A program made the translations under genes and the position numbers. The notes beneath the pieces are model-generated. The model did no database searches. It had not been told where the DNA came from and saw nothing but the letters and a program-made list of their open reading frames with translations. A DNA stretch of 64,000 nt from SMWC01 sp045561055 (GTDB lineage: Bacteria; Pseudomonadota; Gammaproteobacteria; Steroidobacterales; Rariloculaceae), in assembly GCA_045561055.1 (NCBI GenBank), contig JBJKYL010000018.1, positions 22,123-86,122 of the forward strand, given 5' to 3'. Positions 44,582 to 52,915 of this stretch are shown piece after piece (position 1 is the first letter of the stretch; every line of letters starts with the position of its first letter).

Positions 44582-45541
44582 CTAGTTATGATGAGCGTGC
44601 TCGTGAGCGAGAGCCAGAACGGCCATTCGCACAGCCATACCATTAGTCACTTGTTTTGCTATGACGGAACGGGGCCCCTCTGCAAGGCTACCGTTGATTT
44701 CTACGTCTCGATTTATTGGTCCGGGATGCATAACGATCGCATCCGCGCGCGCGTTCTTCATGGTTTCTTCGGTTAACCCATAACGCTGAAAATACTCTCT
44801 TGGATTAGGGATAGTACCTTTCTCGGCAAACCGTTCGCGCTGAATTCTCAGAGCCATCACAACATCGGCATCCAGGATGCCGTCACTTAACGCCGTATAG
44901 CGTCTAGCGCCCTCAAAGCCTTTTTTAGGTAACAATTCTTCGGGTCCAATCAACCGTATATCGGTTGTCCCAAACTTCGACAATGCTTCGTATACGGAAC
45001 GCGCAACGCGCGAGTGCTTCACATCACCGACGATTGCTACGCTAATACTGTCTATGTTGTCTTTGTGCTGCAGGATCGTCATGAGATCCAACAACCCCTG
45101 CGTTGGATGTGAGACGTTGGATTCTCCAGCATTCAGAATGGACACGTGCGGTAGTACATGACGGGCGATCTCGGCAGGCACCCCGGTACTCGCATCACGG
45201 ACGATGAACATGTCTATCTGCATGGCCTGTAGCGTATAGATAGTGTCTAAGATGCTTTCGCCCTTGGCACGCGATGACATATTGACATCGAGATTGAGAA
45301 CATCTGCACTGAGCCGCTTAGCGGCCAATTCGAACGAGGCGCGAGTGCGTGTGCTAGCCTCGAAGAAAAGATTCGCAACTGTTTTGCCCTTCAGCACTGT
45401 ATCGCGCGATGGGGGGAGGCCTACGGGAGTCAGGTACTGATTGGCTCGATTGATAATCATCTCGATATGGCTACGGTCTAGTTTGCGCAAACTAATCAGA
45501 TGCCGTAGCTGGTTCTTATCGTTAATTTGTTCGCTTGTCAT
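44582..45541 (-). CDS. pyrB: Aspartate carbamoyltransferase catalytic chain
   Basis: Commits carbamoyl phosphate and aspartate to pyrimidines. About 319 residues from the ATG at 45541, whose ATGA overlaps the ruvX stop; an ATG four codons earlier is possible. Carbamoyl-phosphate loop FFEASTRTRASFE, HPTQGLLDL, and the aspartate-site MHPGPINRDVEI are intact. The regulatory chain pyrI is not adjacent. Part of yqgE-ruvX-pyrB, common in gammaproteobacteria. Confidence 0.96.
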   Translation of the reverse strand: MTSEQINDKNQLRHLISLRKLDRSHIEMIINRANQYLTPVGLPPSRDTVLKGKTVANLFFEASTRTRASFELAAKRLSADVLNLDVNMSSRAKGESILDTIYTLQAMQIDMFIVRDASTGVPAEIARHVLPHVSILNAGESNVSHPTQGLLDLMTILQHKDNIDSISVAIVGDVKHSRVARSVYEALSKFGTTDIRLIGPEELLPKKGFEGARRYTALSDGILDADVVMALRIQRERFAEKGTIPNPREYFQRYGLTEETMKNARADAIVMHPGPINRDVEINGSLAEGPRSVIAKQVTNGMAVRMAVLALAHEHAHHN

Positions 45542-45966
45542 CCGCTCATCCATTGCTCGGCAATCAGGCAGGCCGCATGACTATCGATCTGGTCTTTCCG
45601 AACGCGCGTTTTCAGGATGCCCGATTGCCGAGCTGCTTTTAGCTCAGAGTGGGCAGCTCGAGAGGTAAACGATTCATCGACCGAGGCAACCGGGATACCG
45701 TATCGATCTCGGAGCGCAACGATGAATTCTTCAGCTCGTCTAGTTACCTCCCTGGCGAGGTCAGAGCTCGGTAACCCAACCACGAGCTGTTGAGGATGCC
45801 AGTCGTCAATCGTCGTATCCAACCTTTTCCATGGAAACTTGTCGCGAACGGATAACGTCTTCAGTGGCGATGCAGTTTGAGTGTGAAGATTGCCACTAGC
45901 GATCCCGATTCGCCGGAAGCCAAAATCGAAAGCTATTACGACACCTGAGGATTGATCACATGTCAT
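45538..45966 (-). CDS. ruvX: RuvX/YqgF RNase H-fold nuclease
   Basis: 142 residues. Opening VIAFDFGFRRIGIASGN holds the first acidic residue of the RNase H-like site, VVGLP the second strand, and VDESFTSRAA the next acidic residue, ending with DSHAACLIAEQW. Implicated in Holliday-junction resolution and pre-16S rRNA 5' processing. Coupled by 4-bp overlap to pyrB. Confidence 0.94.
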   Translation of the reverse strand: MTCDQSSGVVIAFDFGFRRIGIASGNLHTQTASPLKTLSVRDKFPWKRLDTTIDDWHPQQLVVGLPSSDLAREVTRRAEEFIVALRDRYGIPVASVDESFTSRAAHSELKAARQSGILKTRVRKDQIDSHAACLIAEQWMSG

Positions 45967-45987
45967 CGGTGCGAGTCCCTAATTAGT

Positions 45988-46545
45988 TCAGGCATGACCT
46001 GAATAGATCGAGAGCATGCTAATGTCTATTCCCAGCAATGCAGCAGCTGAGGCCCACCGATCTTGAAACGGCGTATCAAAAACAACTGCGGCATCGGCGG
46101 GCGCGCTGAGCCAGGTGTTGCTAGCGATCTCGGATTCCAACTGGCCCGGCTCCCAGCCCGCATAACCTAATGCTACGGCAGCAGGTTTTGGCCCCTGGCC
46201 CTGCGCCATTGCGTTCAGAATATCCTTAGATACTGTGACTTTGATTTCCGCACCGTTGCTGTCTAGTGTTGACTCATATTTTTCGTCGGATCTGTGCAGG
46301 ACGAAACCCGTGCTTGGCTGCACCGGACCGCCTCCAAGGACGCGGCTATTTGCCTGTGCGGTATCGATCACATCAAAAGAAAGCTGCCGAAATATCTCTC
46401 CGACTTGCATTTCGAGAGGCCTGTTAATAATAATGCCTAGCGCTCCTTTGGTAGAGTGCTTGCACAGATAAGTGACGGTTCCTTCAAAGTTAGGATCGCC
46501 TGTAGACGGCATTGCGATGAGGAAGTGATTTTGTAGTGTCCGCAT
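45988..46545 (-). CDS. yqgE: YqgE/AlgH family protein (UPF0301)
   Basis: 185 residues. Family motifs NHFLIAMPSTGDPNFEGTVTYLCKH, GALGIIINRP, VLGGGPVQPSTGFVLH and ALGYAGWEPGQLE are all present. Function unsettled (named for alginate regulation in Pseudomonas). 21 bp ahead of ruvX. Confidence 0.95.
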   Translation of the reverse strand: MRTLQNHFLIAMPSTGDPNFEGTVTYLCKHSTKGALGIIINRPLEMQVGEIFRQLSFDVIDTAQANSRVLGGGPVQPSTGFVLHRSDEKYESTLDSNGAEIKVTVSKDILNAMAQGQGPKPAAVALGYAGWEPGQLESEIASNTWLSAPADAAVVFDTPFQDRWASAAALLGIDISMLSIYSGHA

Positions 46546-46685
46546 GCTGTCCCACTGGCCCGTATTTGTAACTCACGATATCTTAACTGAGACTTAGCGA
46601 TTGTCGTACCTTTCACGATCGTTCTGGGATTTTGTCAACCATGTTTGGTGTGAGGAGCTAATATCGGGTTAGCCGCATACTAATC

Positions 46686-47753
46686 TCAATCCGGTCTGTT
46701 ATGTGTGGATAGTGTCATTATGTCTGATTCATTACCGTTCGCATGTGTTAGCCGTTTGCGCATCGTCTCAGTCATCTCAATATTGCCGTTCGCATCGACT
46801 CGTAGTACCGAGTCAACCCCAAGCAAACGTGCCACATCCCGCCAGCGATAAGGGCCCGCGACAAAGAGTGCGGTAGCAGCCGCATCTGCGGTAGTGCCGT
46901 CGGCTGCTATTACCGTAACAGCCTGGGTATGTGTCACGGGGTAGCCTGTGAGTGGATCCAGAATATGATGGAGTCGCGATCCCTCGTTTTCGTAAAAACG
47001 TTCATAGTCACCGGACGTAAACGCTGACTCGCCACTCGATAGTTTGACAATTCCTAATAGCCCTGCTTCTCGTGGATGCCGGATCCCAACTCGCCATAGC
47101 TGCTCGCTCATCCCTCCCTCGGAACGGCCAATGACGCGAAGATCTCCCCCAGCATTCACTAGAGCGTGCTCAATATCCCATCCACGCAATAGGCTGACGA
47201 CGGCGTCAACAGCGGCGCCCTTAGCAATCCCCCCTAGGTCAAGTGTTAGCTCGCGTGAATCACTTAAAATTCGCTGGCCGTCAATATGAACGGAAGCGAT
47301 GCGTGGCCCCACGCCGAGATGTTTTTCGATCTCCTCCTTCGAAGGTGGCCCTGCCGGGAGAGCGACACTAGAGTGAAACCCCCATAGCTCTACGAGCCCT
47401 CCAAGTCCAGGTTCAAAAAGTCCACCGCTAAGCTGCGATAGTCGTTGTGCTTCGTTGAGAAGGGTTGCCAGTGAAGTGCTGACGAGTACGGGTTCGCCTC
47501 GTTGAATACCGGCATTGAGATTGGTTAGCTCGCCGGGTGTCCAGGCATAGTAATCCTGCTCGAAAGTATCCAAGAATTTCTCGATCTCTTCTATAGCTGC
47601 GGAAGCAGTGACGGAATCGGAACCATGGATACTGAGATCGACCCATGTTGCCATCGCGTAGATTCGTTTTTGCGCGAAATCGCTCGACTGTTCGGTACAG
47701 CCTATACTGAATGCGGAGCACACAGCCAGGATGAGTTGTATCGAACGTATCAT
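46686..47753 (-). CDS. apbE: FAD:protein FMN transferase ApbE (lipoprotein)
   Basis: Attaches FMN to threonines of flavoproteins such as NqrB/NqrC and RnfG/RnfD. 355 residues with a lipoprotein signal peptide ending FSIGC (lipid-modified C19). Flavin- and metal-site motifs TLDLGGIAKGAAVD, NAGGDLRVIG, TSGDYERF, HHILDPLTGYPV and DGTTADAAATALFV are complete. It sits between gshB and yqgE, which are usually close neighbours. No nqr or rnf genes are in the window to show its substrate. Confidence 0.94.
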   Translation of the reverse strand: MIRSIQLILAVCSAFSIGCTEQSSDFAQKRIYAMATWVDLSIHGSDSVTASAAIEEIEKFLDTFEQDYYAWTPGELTNLNAGIQRGEPVLVSTSLATLLNEAQRLSQLSGGLFEPGLGGLVELWGFHSSVALPAGPPSKEEIEKHLGVGPRIASVHIDGQRILSDSRELTLDLGGIAKGAAVDAVVSLLRGWDIEHALVNAGGDLRVIGRSEGGMSEQLWRVGIRHPREAGLLGIVKLSSGESAFTSGDYERFYENEGSRLHHILDPLTGYPVTHTQAVTVIAADGTTADAAATALFVAGPYRWRDVARLLGVDSVLRVDANGNIEMTETMRKRLTHANGNESDIMTLSTHNRPD

Positions 47754-47769
47754 GGCAACTTTAAAATAG

Positions 47770-48732
47770 TTAGGAACCTTGCAGCCGTAATTCTATCGCA
47801 GCGAAAAAGTCGGCGGCGATATTTAATCCGAACTCCTTGTCGAGTTCGCGGATGCCGGTGGGGCTAGTCACGTTGATTTCTGTGAGATAGTCGCCAATTA
47901 TATCTAGTCCAGCAAATACAATACCTTTTCGACTCAGTGTGGGGCCAACCTGGTCACAAATCCAACGATCGCGTTTGTTGAGTTTACGTCCCTCTGCTCT
48001 TGCCCCCATGACCAGGTTGCCACGACTCTCGCCCGGTGCGGGAATTCGAGCCAGCGCATAGTCGATCGGGTTGCCATCTATAAGGATGATACGTTTGTCG
48101 CCGTCGGAAATTTCCGGAATAAACTGTTGGGCGAGTATATATCTTGTTCCATTATCAGTTAGTGTCTCGAGGATGACATTAGTGTTTGCATCCCCCAGAG
48201 CGACAATAAATATCGAGCGGCCGCCCATCCCGTCGAGAGGTTTCAGAACGATCTTCTCCTGTGCTTTTAAAAATTGTCTTAACTCACTTTGCTCTCTTGT
48301 TATTAAGCTCATCGGTGCGCAGTTAGGAAACCAAGACGTATAAACTTTTTCATTAATCTCTCGGAGCCCCGAGGGCTTATTGACAACCATCAGCCCACGG
48401 CTTTCTGCCAGTTCGAGAATATAAGTTGTATAGATGTATTCCATATCGAACGGTGGATCCTTTCTCATAAGGAGTACGGTAAGCTCGTCTAGCGGACCAG
48501 TCCACGGCTCTTCGGGCGTATACCAGCGGGTGTTGTTATCGTCGACCTGAATCTTTAGCCCCTGTCCAAACGCTAGCCCGTTGCTCACAAAAAGATCAGA
48601 CTGGCGAAGATAAATCAGCGTCCAGCCGAGCGTCTGGGCAGTGAGTAGCATTGCCAGCGTTGAATCTTTAGCTGGACAGATACTCTCGATCGGGTCCATG
48701 ACCACTCCGAGTAGACGTTGGGGGCTGGTCAT
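47770..48732 (-). CDS. gshB: Glutathione synthetase
   Basis: Joins gamma-glutamylcysteine and glycine with ATP. 320 residues, ATP-grasp fold. LLMRKDPPFDMEYIYTT, KPLDGMGGRSIF (ATP loop) and the C-terminal EINVTSPTGIRELD substrate segment are diagnostic. Downstream of rsmE by about 200 bp as in E. coli. Supplies glutathione for the glyoxalase at the other end of the window. Confidence 0.97.
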   Translation of the reverse strand: MTSPQRLLGVVMDPIESICPAKDSTLAMLLTAQTLGWTLIYLRQSDLFVSNGLAFGQGLKIQVDDNNTRWYTPEEPWTGPLDELTVLLMRKDPPFDMEYIYTTYILELAESRGLMVVNKPSGLREINEKVYTSWFPNCAPMSLITREQSELRQFLKAQEKIVLKPLDGMGGRSIFIVALGDANTNVILETLTDNGTRYILAQQFIPEISDGDKRIILIDGNPIDYALARIPAPGESRGNLVMGARAEGRKLNKRDRWICDQVGPTLSRKGIVFAGLDIIGDYLTEINVTSPTGIRELDKEFGLNIAADFFAAIELRLQGS

Positions 48733-48930
48733 TCAGTGTCCTTATAAATAGGCATCAAATCGCAGTGTCTCACAAGATGGGTGTGCTGCCATAAACGGAT
48801 CGTTAGCGTGCGGCTCACGCACAGGAATAGATAACTTGGTTAAGAAAGATGATCCGCCCATTATTGTTACATTAGCTAAGTTGCGATACTTGGACGTCAT
48901 TATATCTTGGTGATGATTGGATCTAGGGAT

Positions 48931-49689
48931 TTAATAGGAAAGATCTCCCCATTGCTGTTGCAGTAACACGCAGGCAGCAAGCGTAGCGGTTTCGGTGCGC
49001 ATCACCCGGGGTCCGAGCGTAACACCCGTAAATTGTGCTCGATGTGCTGTGTATAAGTCTCTCTCGCTAAGCCCCCCTTCAGGTCCGATCAGTACGGTAA
49101 TACCGGTGGGAGGGTTCGTGGGAAGGTTGGCCTCCGGCAGGTACTCTATACTGGGGGGTTGTAGCACTAGCTTAAGGTGCGCTTCGGGGGTACGGCTTAG
49201 TGTTGGCTCCAGTGACCGCGGTTTTTCGATGATTAACGGCTGATGCCGTCCGGATTGCTCACAGGCACTTGCTGAAATTTTTTCCCAGTGCGCTACGCGC
49301 CGTGCTATCCGGTCATCGCTTAGCTTGACGATACTGAATTCGCTAATAACTGGGATTATTTTATAAATGCCGAGTTCGGTCGCCTTTTGAACAATCATGT
49401 CCATTGCATCGTTCTTTATCAGTGATTGAATGAGAATGATTTTGAGGGGAGATTCCGATAGCGGTTGGAGTTTAGTCTCAAGTCGAAGCACGGTGCGATT
49501 GCGACTTAGTTTATCGATTTGTGCTAAATACTCATCTCCCTTCCCATTGAAGATAATAACCGGGTGGCCGACTTTCAGTCGTAGCACGCGTCGCAGATAA
49601 TGTGCCTGGTTATCTGTTAAAGAGACCTCCTCCGCACTGAGTGGTACATTCAGATATAGACGCGGAGACTTGGGTGAATTGGCTTTCAT
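48931..49689 (-). CDS. rsmE: 16S rRNA m3U1498 methyltransferase
   Basis: 252 residues, SPOUT (knotted) methyltransferase. N-terminal PUA-like domain (QAHYLRRVLRLKVG, IFNGKGDEYLAQI), then IQSLIKNDAMDMIVQKATELG and the SAM-binding knot VLIGPEGGLSERD ... LGPRVMRTETA. Methylates U1498 in the decoding region of 16S rRNA. Divergent from ampD. Confidence 0.95.
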   Translation of the reverse strand: MKANSPKSPRLYLNVPLSAEEVSLTDNQAHYLRRVLRLKVGHPVIIFNGKGDEYLAQIDKLSRNRTVLRLETKLQPLSESPLKIILIQSLIKNDAMDMIVQKATELGIYKIIPVISEFSIVKLSDDRIARRVAHWEKISASACEQSGRHQPLIIEKPRSLEPTLSRTPEAHLKLVLQPPSIEYLPEANLPTNPPTGITVLIGPEGGLSERDLYTAHRAQFTGVTLGPRVMRTETATLAACVLLQQQWGDLSY

Positions 49690-49846
49690 TTTGGGAGTCG
49701 GATGATATGGCTATAGCTGTTGTTAAAGCGTGGTATATAGTCGCCGTAGCTTCGCTAGTCAATGTGTTTCGAGGGTGTATAGATCGTGCGGCCTAAGTTG
49801 ACATTTGTTGAGGATATTACGTTTGCTTCCGGAGTGACTAGATCGC

Positions 49847-50398
49847 GTGAAAATAGATACTAATACCGGGTGGCTTTCGGGAGTGAGGCGGGTAAACTCC
49901 CCAAATTGCGATGAGCGGCCATCTGGTACTGCGCTAGACCTGATAGTTGTCCATGGGATTAGTCTGCCGCCTGGGCAATTCGGTGGTTCATCAATCGACG
50001 ATCTGTTCACGAATACCCTCAACAGCAGCGACCATCCTTATTTTAAAAAAATTAACGCTCTTCGTGTATCAAGCCACGTGTTGATCTCTCGGATCGGCGA
50101 GGTGACTCAGTATGTTCCGTTCGATAAGCGCGCTTGGCATGCTGGGGACTCATGTTATAAGGCCCGTGCAGGATGTAACAATTTTTCGGTTGGGATAGAG
50201 CTCGAGGGTACCGATGATAGTTCTTATGAACTCATTCAATATAAACAGCTTGCAGAACTTGTCAGTGTATTGCGACAAACCTATCCTTCTTTGCAGGATG
50301 CGGAAATCGTTGGTCATAGCGATATCGCTCCCGGGAGGAAAACGGATCCGGGAGACTGTTTTGATTGGGATCTACTCCGTCGTTTGTTGGAGCGCTGA
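49847..50398 (+). CDS. ampD: 1,6-anhydro-N-acetylmuramyl-L-alanine amidase AmpD
   Basis: Cytosolic zinc amidase of peptidoglycan recycling that strips peptides from anhydromuropeptides. 183 residues. Zinc ligands H36 (VVHGISLPPG), H157 (GHSDIAPGRKTDPG) and D167 are in place, with the FSVGIELEG core strand. GTG start; GGAG lies 12 bp upstream, a little far. anmK, which acts on the sugar released in the same recycling pathway, is 6 kb downstream. Confidence 0.95.
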   Translation: MKIDTNTGWLSGVRRVNSPNCDERPSGTALDLIVVHGISLPPGQFGGSSIDDLFTNTLNSSDHPYFKKINALRVSSHVLISRIGEVTQYVPFDKRAWHAGDSCYKARAGCNNFSVGIELEGTDDSSYELIQYKQLAELVSVLRQTYPSLQDAEIVGHSDIAPGRKTDPGDCFDWDLLRRLLER

Positions 50399-50446
50399 AG
50401 GGAATATCAAATGGAGCTCATCACTTACTGATACGTTTGTGACAGA

Positions 50447-50998
50447 TTAGCGGCGTCCTGAGTTCCAGAGCACTTCGGTTGTACCTTCCTGTCGGGCGAG
50501 TACTCGCGCAATCACGAATAGAAGGTCAGAGAGCCGGTTGAGGTATTTAAGCAACTCAGGATTCATTTCCGTTTTCTTAGTGATCATCCATGCGCGTCGT
50601 TCGGCACGACGGCAGGTCGCCCGGGCCAAGTGACAAGCCGAGGCAGCGGGATTTCCGCCTGGAAGAATAAATTCTTTTAACGGGGGAAGGGATGCATTCA
50701 ATTCATCGAGCTCTATTTCGAGCCTTAAAACTACCTCGGCTGTTATTGTTGTGTGGCCGGAAAGTGCGAGTTCCGCACCTAAATCAAAAAGTTCATTCTG
50801 AATTCTCCTTAGACTGTTACGTATCCCAGAGGGTATTCCAGTTGAACTTAAGACAACACCAAGTACACAGTTTGTCTCATCAACTGTGCCGACTGCTTCT
50901 ATCCTATCTTCTGATTTTGGTATGCGTTCCCCGTTCGCGAGACCGGTTAGGCCGGAATCGCCTTGCCGCGTATAGATTTTCGTTAGCCGGTTTGACAT
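50447..50998 (-). CDS. PduO-type cob(I)alamin adenosyltransferase
   Basis: 183 residues. ATP-binding opening TRQGDSGLTGLANGERIPK with the following DRIEAVGTVDETN, and the C-terminal helix pair containing RATCRRAERRAW and YLNRLSDLLFVIAR, match PduO-type adenosyltransferases that make adenosylcobalamin. Some gammaproteobacteria carry it as a housekeeping salvage gene. No B12-dependent enzyme is in the window and I see no cobalamin riboswitch upstream. Confidence 0.93.
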   Translation of the reverse strand: MSNRLTKIYTRQGDSGLTGLANGERIPKSEDRIEAVGTVDETNCVLGVVLSSTGIPSGIRNSLRRIQNELFDLGAELALSGHTTITAEVVLRLEIELDELNASLPPLKEFILPGGNPAASACHLARATCRRAERRAWMITKKTEMNPELLKYLNRLSDLLFVIARVLARQEGTTEVLWNSGRR

Positions 50999-51268
50999 CG
51001 TATTCCAAGTCCTCTCATTGATATAGCAATCATACCGTCTTCGATTAAGGAAGTTTGTGACTAGTTACCGGCCGATTAACCGATTTCAATACCTATTAAG
51101 GTCTAGCTAACGAGTTGGGGTCGAGAGCCTATTAGAGTTGCGACACGCATGCGTCTGAATGTTTATAGCTAATAGTATGAGAAATAACTGCAGTGGATTG
51201 ACTAGTCGGGTATCTGGAAACCAAAAAGCAATAGGCTAGGCCGCAGATTTTCCCGTTATCGCAGCGTA

Positions 51269-51308
51269 TAAAAAAACCCGGCGGTGGGAGCGCCGGGCTA
51301 GTTTTTTA
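51269..51308. terminator. Strong bidirectional rho-independent terminator
   Basis: CCCGGCG (51277-51283) pairs perfectly with CGCCGGG (51291-51297) around a 7-nt loop. The plus side leads to CTAGTTTTTTATT, and the minus side goes directly into seven T residues. The stronger side is the minus strand, where no intact gene lies close upstream; the broken frame at 51375-51581 is the nearest. Confidence 0.85.
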
Positions 51309-51374
51309 TTATTATCAGAGTTTACGGTTTTTTAATATGCGGCCTGGCTGCCGGTCGTAGCTAAAGCAGTGCTA

Positions 51375-51581
51375 TCACTGCAGAGCATTCGAACCTTCTC
51401 TCTTATAATTATGACAGCCTATAGCGTCTTCTTCTTTTTCTAATTCTTCTAATTGTTCTTAGTCTCTAAATCTAACAGAATCGCGCACGATATCGCATAG
51501 CTTTTCGGTCTCAGAAAGCGTTTCAGACTCTATTTGAGCGTGATCGGGAGGATCCTCGATGCGGTTGGTATTATTATTTAA
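51375..51581 (-). pseudogene. Possible decayed small gene upstream of a terminator
   Basis: The minus strand has one frame reading NRIEDPPDHAQIESETL, SETEKLCDIVRDSVRFRD, a TAA, then EQLEELEKEEDAIGCHNYKR and EGSNALQ to a TGA. There is no start codon before the first part. The composition is protein-like on both sides of the stop, and a strong minus-strand terminator lies about 70 bp beyond, so a recently dead small gene is possible. Chance is a real alternative. Confidence 0.25.
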
Positions 51582-51858
51582 TTATATAAATCAATATATT
51601 AGCGCGAAGCGCATTGTCGGGTCGGGCTGTTTAGACTCGTTCTTAATTAATCAAAAAAATCATTTGCGTTACACGAGGTTTCTTGATTTGGCATTATAAA
51701 AAAACCATATCTTATTGTTTTATAAGACTGCGCAGATTTTTGTGTTTGATCGAAGTTTGGTCGATGGGTAGGCTATTTGTGATGGGAGGTAAGGGCGCGT
51801 CAGCGAGTACATTGTGTCAGCGGCGAGCTAGCCAGAAGAAGTGCGCTCCGGTGAGCAA

Positions 51859-52050
51859 TCACTCTCCGCCCTCCGGACGCACGGTGAACCTCAATAGCTC
51901 TCCGGCTATGGAAAAGTATTGTAATAAGAGCGGCTGACAGCAGACCGAACAGTCCTCGACATAGTTTTGTTCTGTTAGCGACAGGTCCAGCAGGATCGGG
52001 ATCATCTCACCGCAACAAGGGCAACTAATTTTCTGTTCGCATAGTAGCAC
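51859..52050 (-). CDS. CPXCG-motif cysteine-rich protein
   Basis: 63 residues. Two cysteine pairs, CPCCGE near residue 10 and CSVCCQP near 34, are expected to bind one zinc; the first matches the family's CPXCG signature. Function unknown. Located 16 bp after pdxH and probably co-transcribed. Confidence 0.85.
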   Translation of the reverse strand: MLLCEQKISCPCCGEMIPILLDLSLTEQNYVEDCSVCCQPLLLQYFSIAGELLRFTVRPEGGE

Positions 52051-52066
52051 GCTGTGTAACTCCCGA

Positions 52067-52744
52067 TCACGGTTGCAAGCGTTGCCAGGTCCATGGTCCA
52101 GTTACGTAGGATGATGTCTCATCTTGCTTCAAATCACGTTCATAACGGAGCCGTTCATGATAGCGATCCTTGCCCTCCTGCCAGGTTTCTATTGCTGAAA
52201 ACCAGAACCGGTAGCCGCCCCAGAATTTCGGACGAGGAACCTGACCGCATTCGGATGTAGTAGCGCTGTCGAAACGTTCTGCTACCAGGCCGAGTTCTTG
52301 TATTTTGTCCCGCCGCCTGCGTTCGAGTATAGATAAGTCTGTTAGAGGATGGCTTTGTTCGCTGACCCAAGCATTCAACTGGCTTTCAGTTGGACGAGTC
52401 GCAAAATAGGCGTCACTTTCCTGTTTTGGAGAGCGGGCAACACATCCTTCGAAACGTATTTGTTTACCGAGCTTATCCCAATGAATTACGCCCGCTGCGT
52501 TTACGTTGGTATCCAGCTCTTTAGCCTTGCGCGATTCATAGTGACTATAGAACGTTGCGTAGCCTTCGCTGCGTGAAAGATGTTTGATCAGAATCACGCG
52601 CGCGGAGGGTCGAGAAGCGTCGTCGACGGTCGCCAGTGTCATAGCGTTAGGGTGCCTCTGAACATCTTTCCGCATGGCGTCCGCGAACCAATCACCAACT
52701 AAAATTAGAGGATCGTTTGGGGGAGATGTGGATAAGGAAATCAC
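52067..52744 (-). CDS. pdxH: Pyridoxine/pyridoxamine 5'-phosphate oxidase
   Basis: FMN enzyme that makes pyridoxal 5'-phosphate. 225 residues, split-barrel fold. NAMTLATVDDASRPSARVILIKH, FYSHYESRKAKEL, IRFEGCVARSPKQESDAYFATRP and the C-terminal PRPKFWGGYRFWFSAIETWQEG with RLQP are the family signature. The PLP buffer protein YggS is also in this window. Confidence 0.97.
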   Translation of the reverse strand: MISLSTSPPNDPLILVGDWFADAMRKDVQRHPNAMTLATVDDASRPSARVILIKHLSRSEGYATFYSHYESRKAKELDTNVNAAGVIHWDKLGKQIRFEGCVARSPKQESDAYFATRPTESQLNAWVSEQSHPLTDLSILERRRRDKIQELGLVAERFDSATTSECGQVPRPKFWGGYRFWFSAIETWQEGKDRYHERLRYERDLKQDETSSYVTGPWTWQRLQP

Positions 52745-52915
52745 GGTTATGCGATGTGTTGCTTTAAGGTTAGGAGGTCAGAGTAGCTTTTGACGAGTGC
52801 TATGGCTAGGTGTCTTTATCAGTGGTTAACTGAGTATCGTAGAGACAGACTTAAGTTGCCATACTTGCGTGTTGGGGATTCACCGGGTAAAACCCGCAGC
52901 CACGGGAGAGTTCTA

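Larger units (their letters stand above)
50999..51858. other. Long non-coding/decayed stretch between the adenosyltransferase and CPXCG genes
   Basis: 860 bp without an intact gene. It contains a strong bidirectional terminator (51269-51308), a broken minus-strand reading frame (51375-51581), and an AT-rich segment around 51560-51670. The rest shows nothing I can name. Confidence 0.55.

Noticed and set aside
50999..51268. Cobalamin riboswitch upstream of the adenosyltransferase
   Set aside because: I looked for B12-box-like sequence and long-range pairing and saw neither.
51683..51937. 84-codon plus-strand ORF
   Set aside because: Its second half is antisense to the CPXCG gene, and the first half has no family-like features or good ribosome-binding site.
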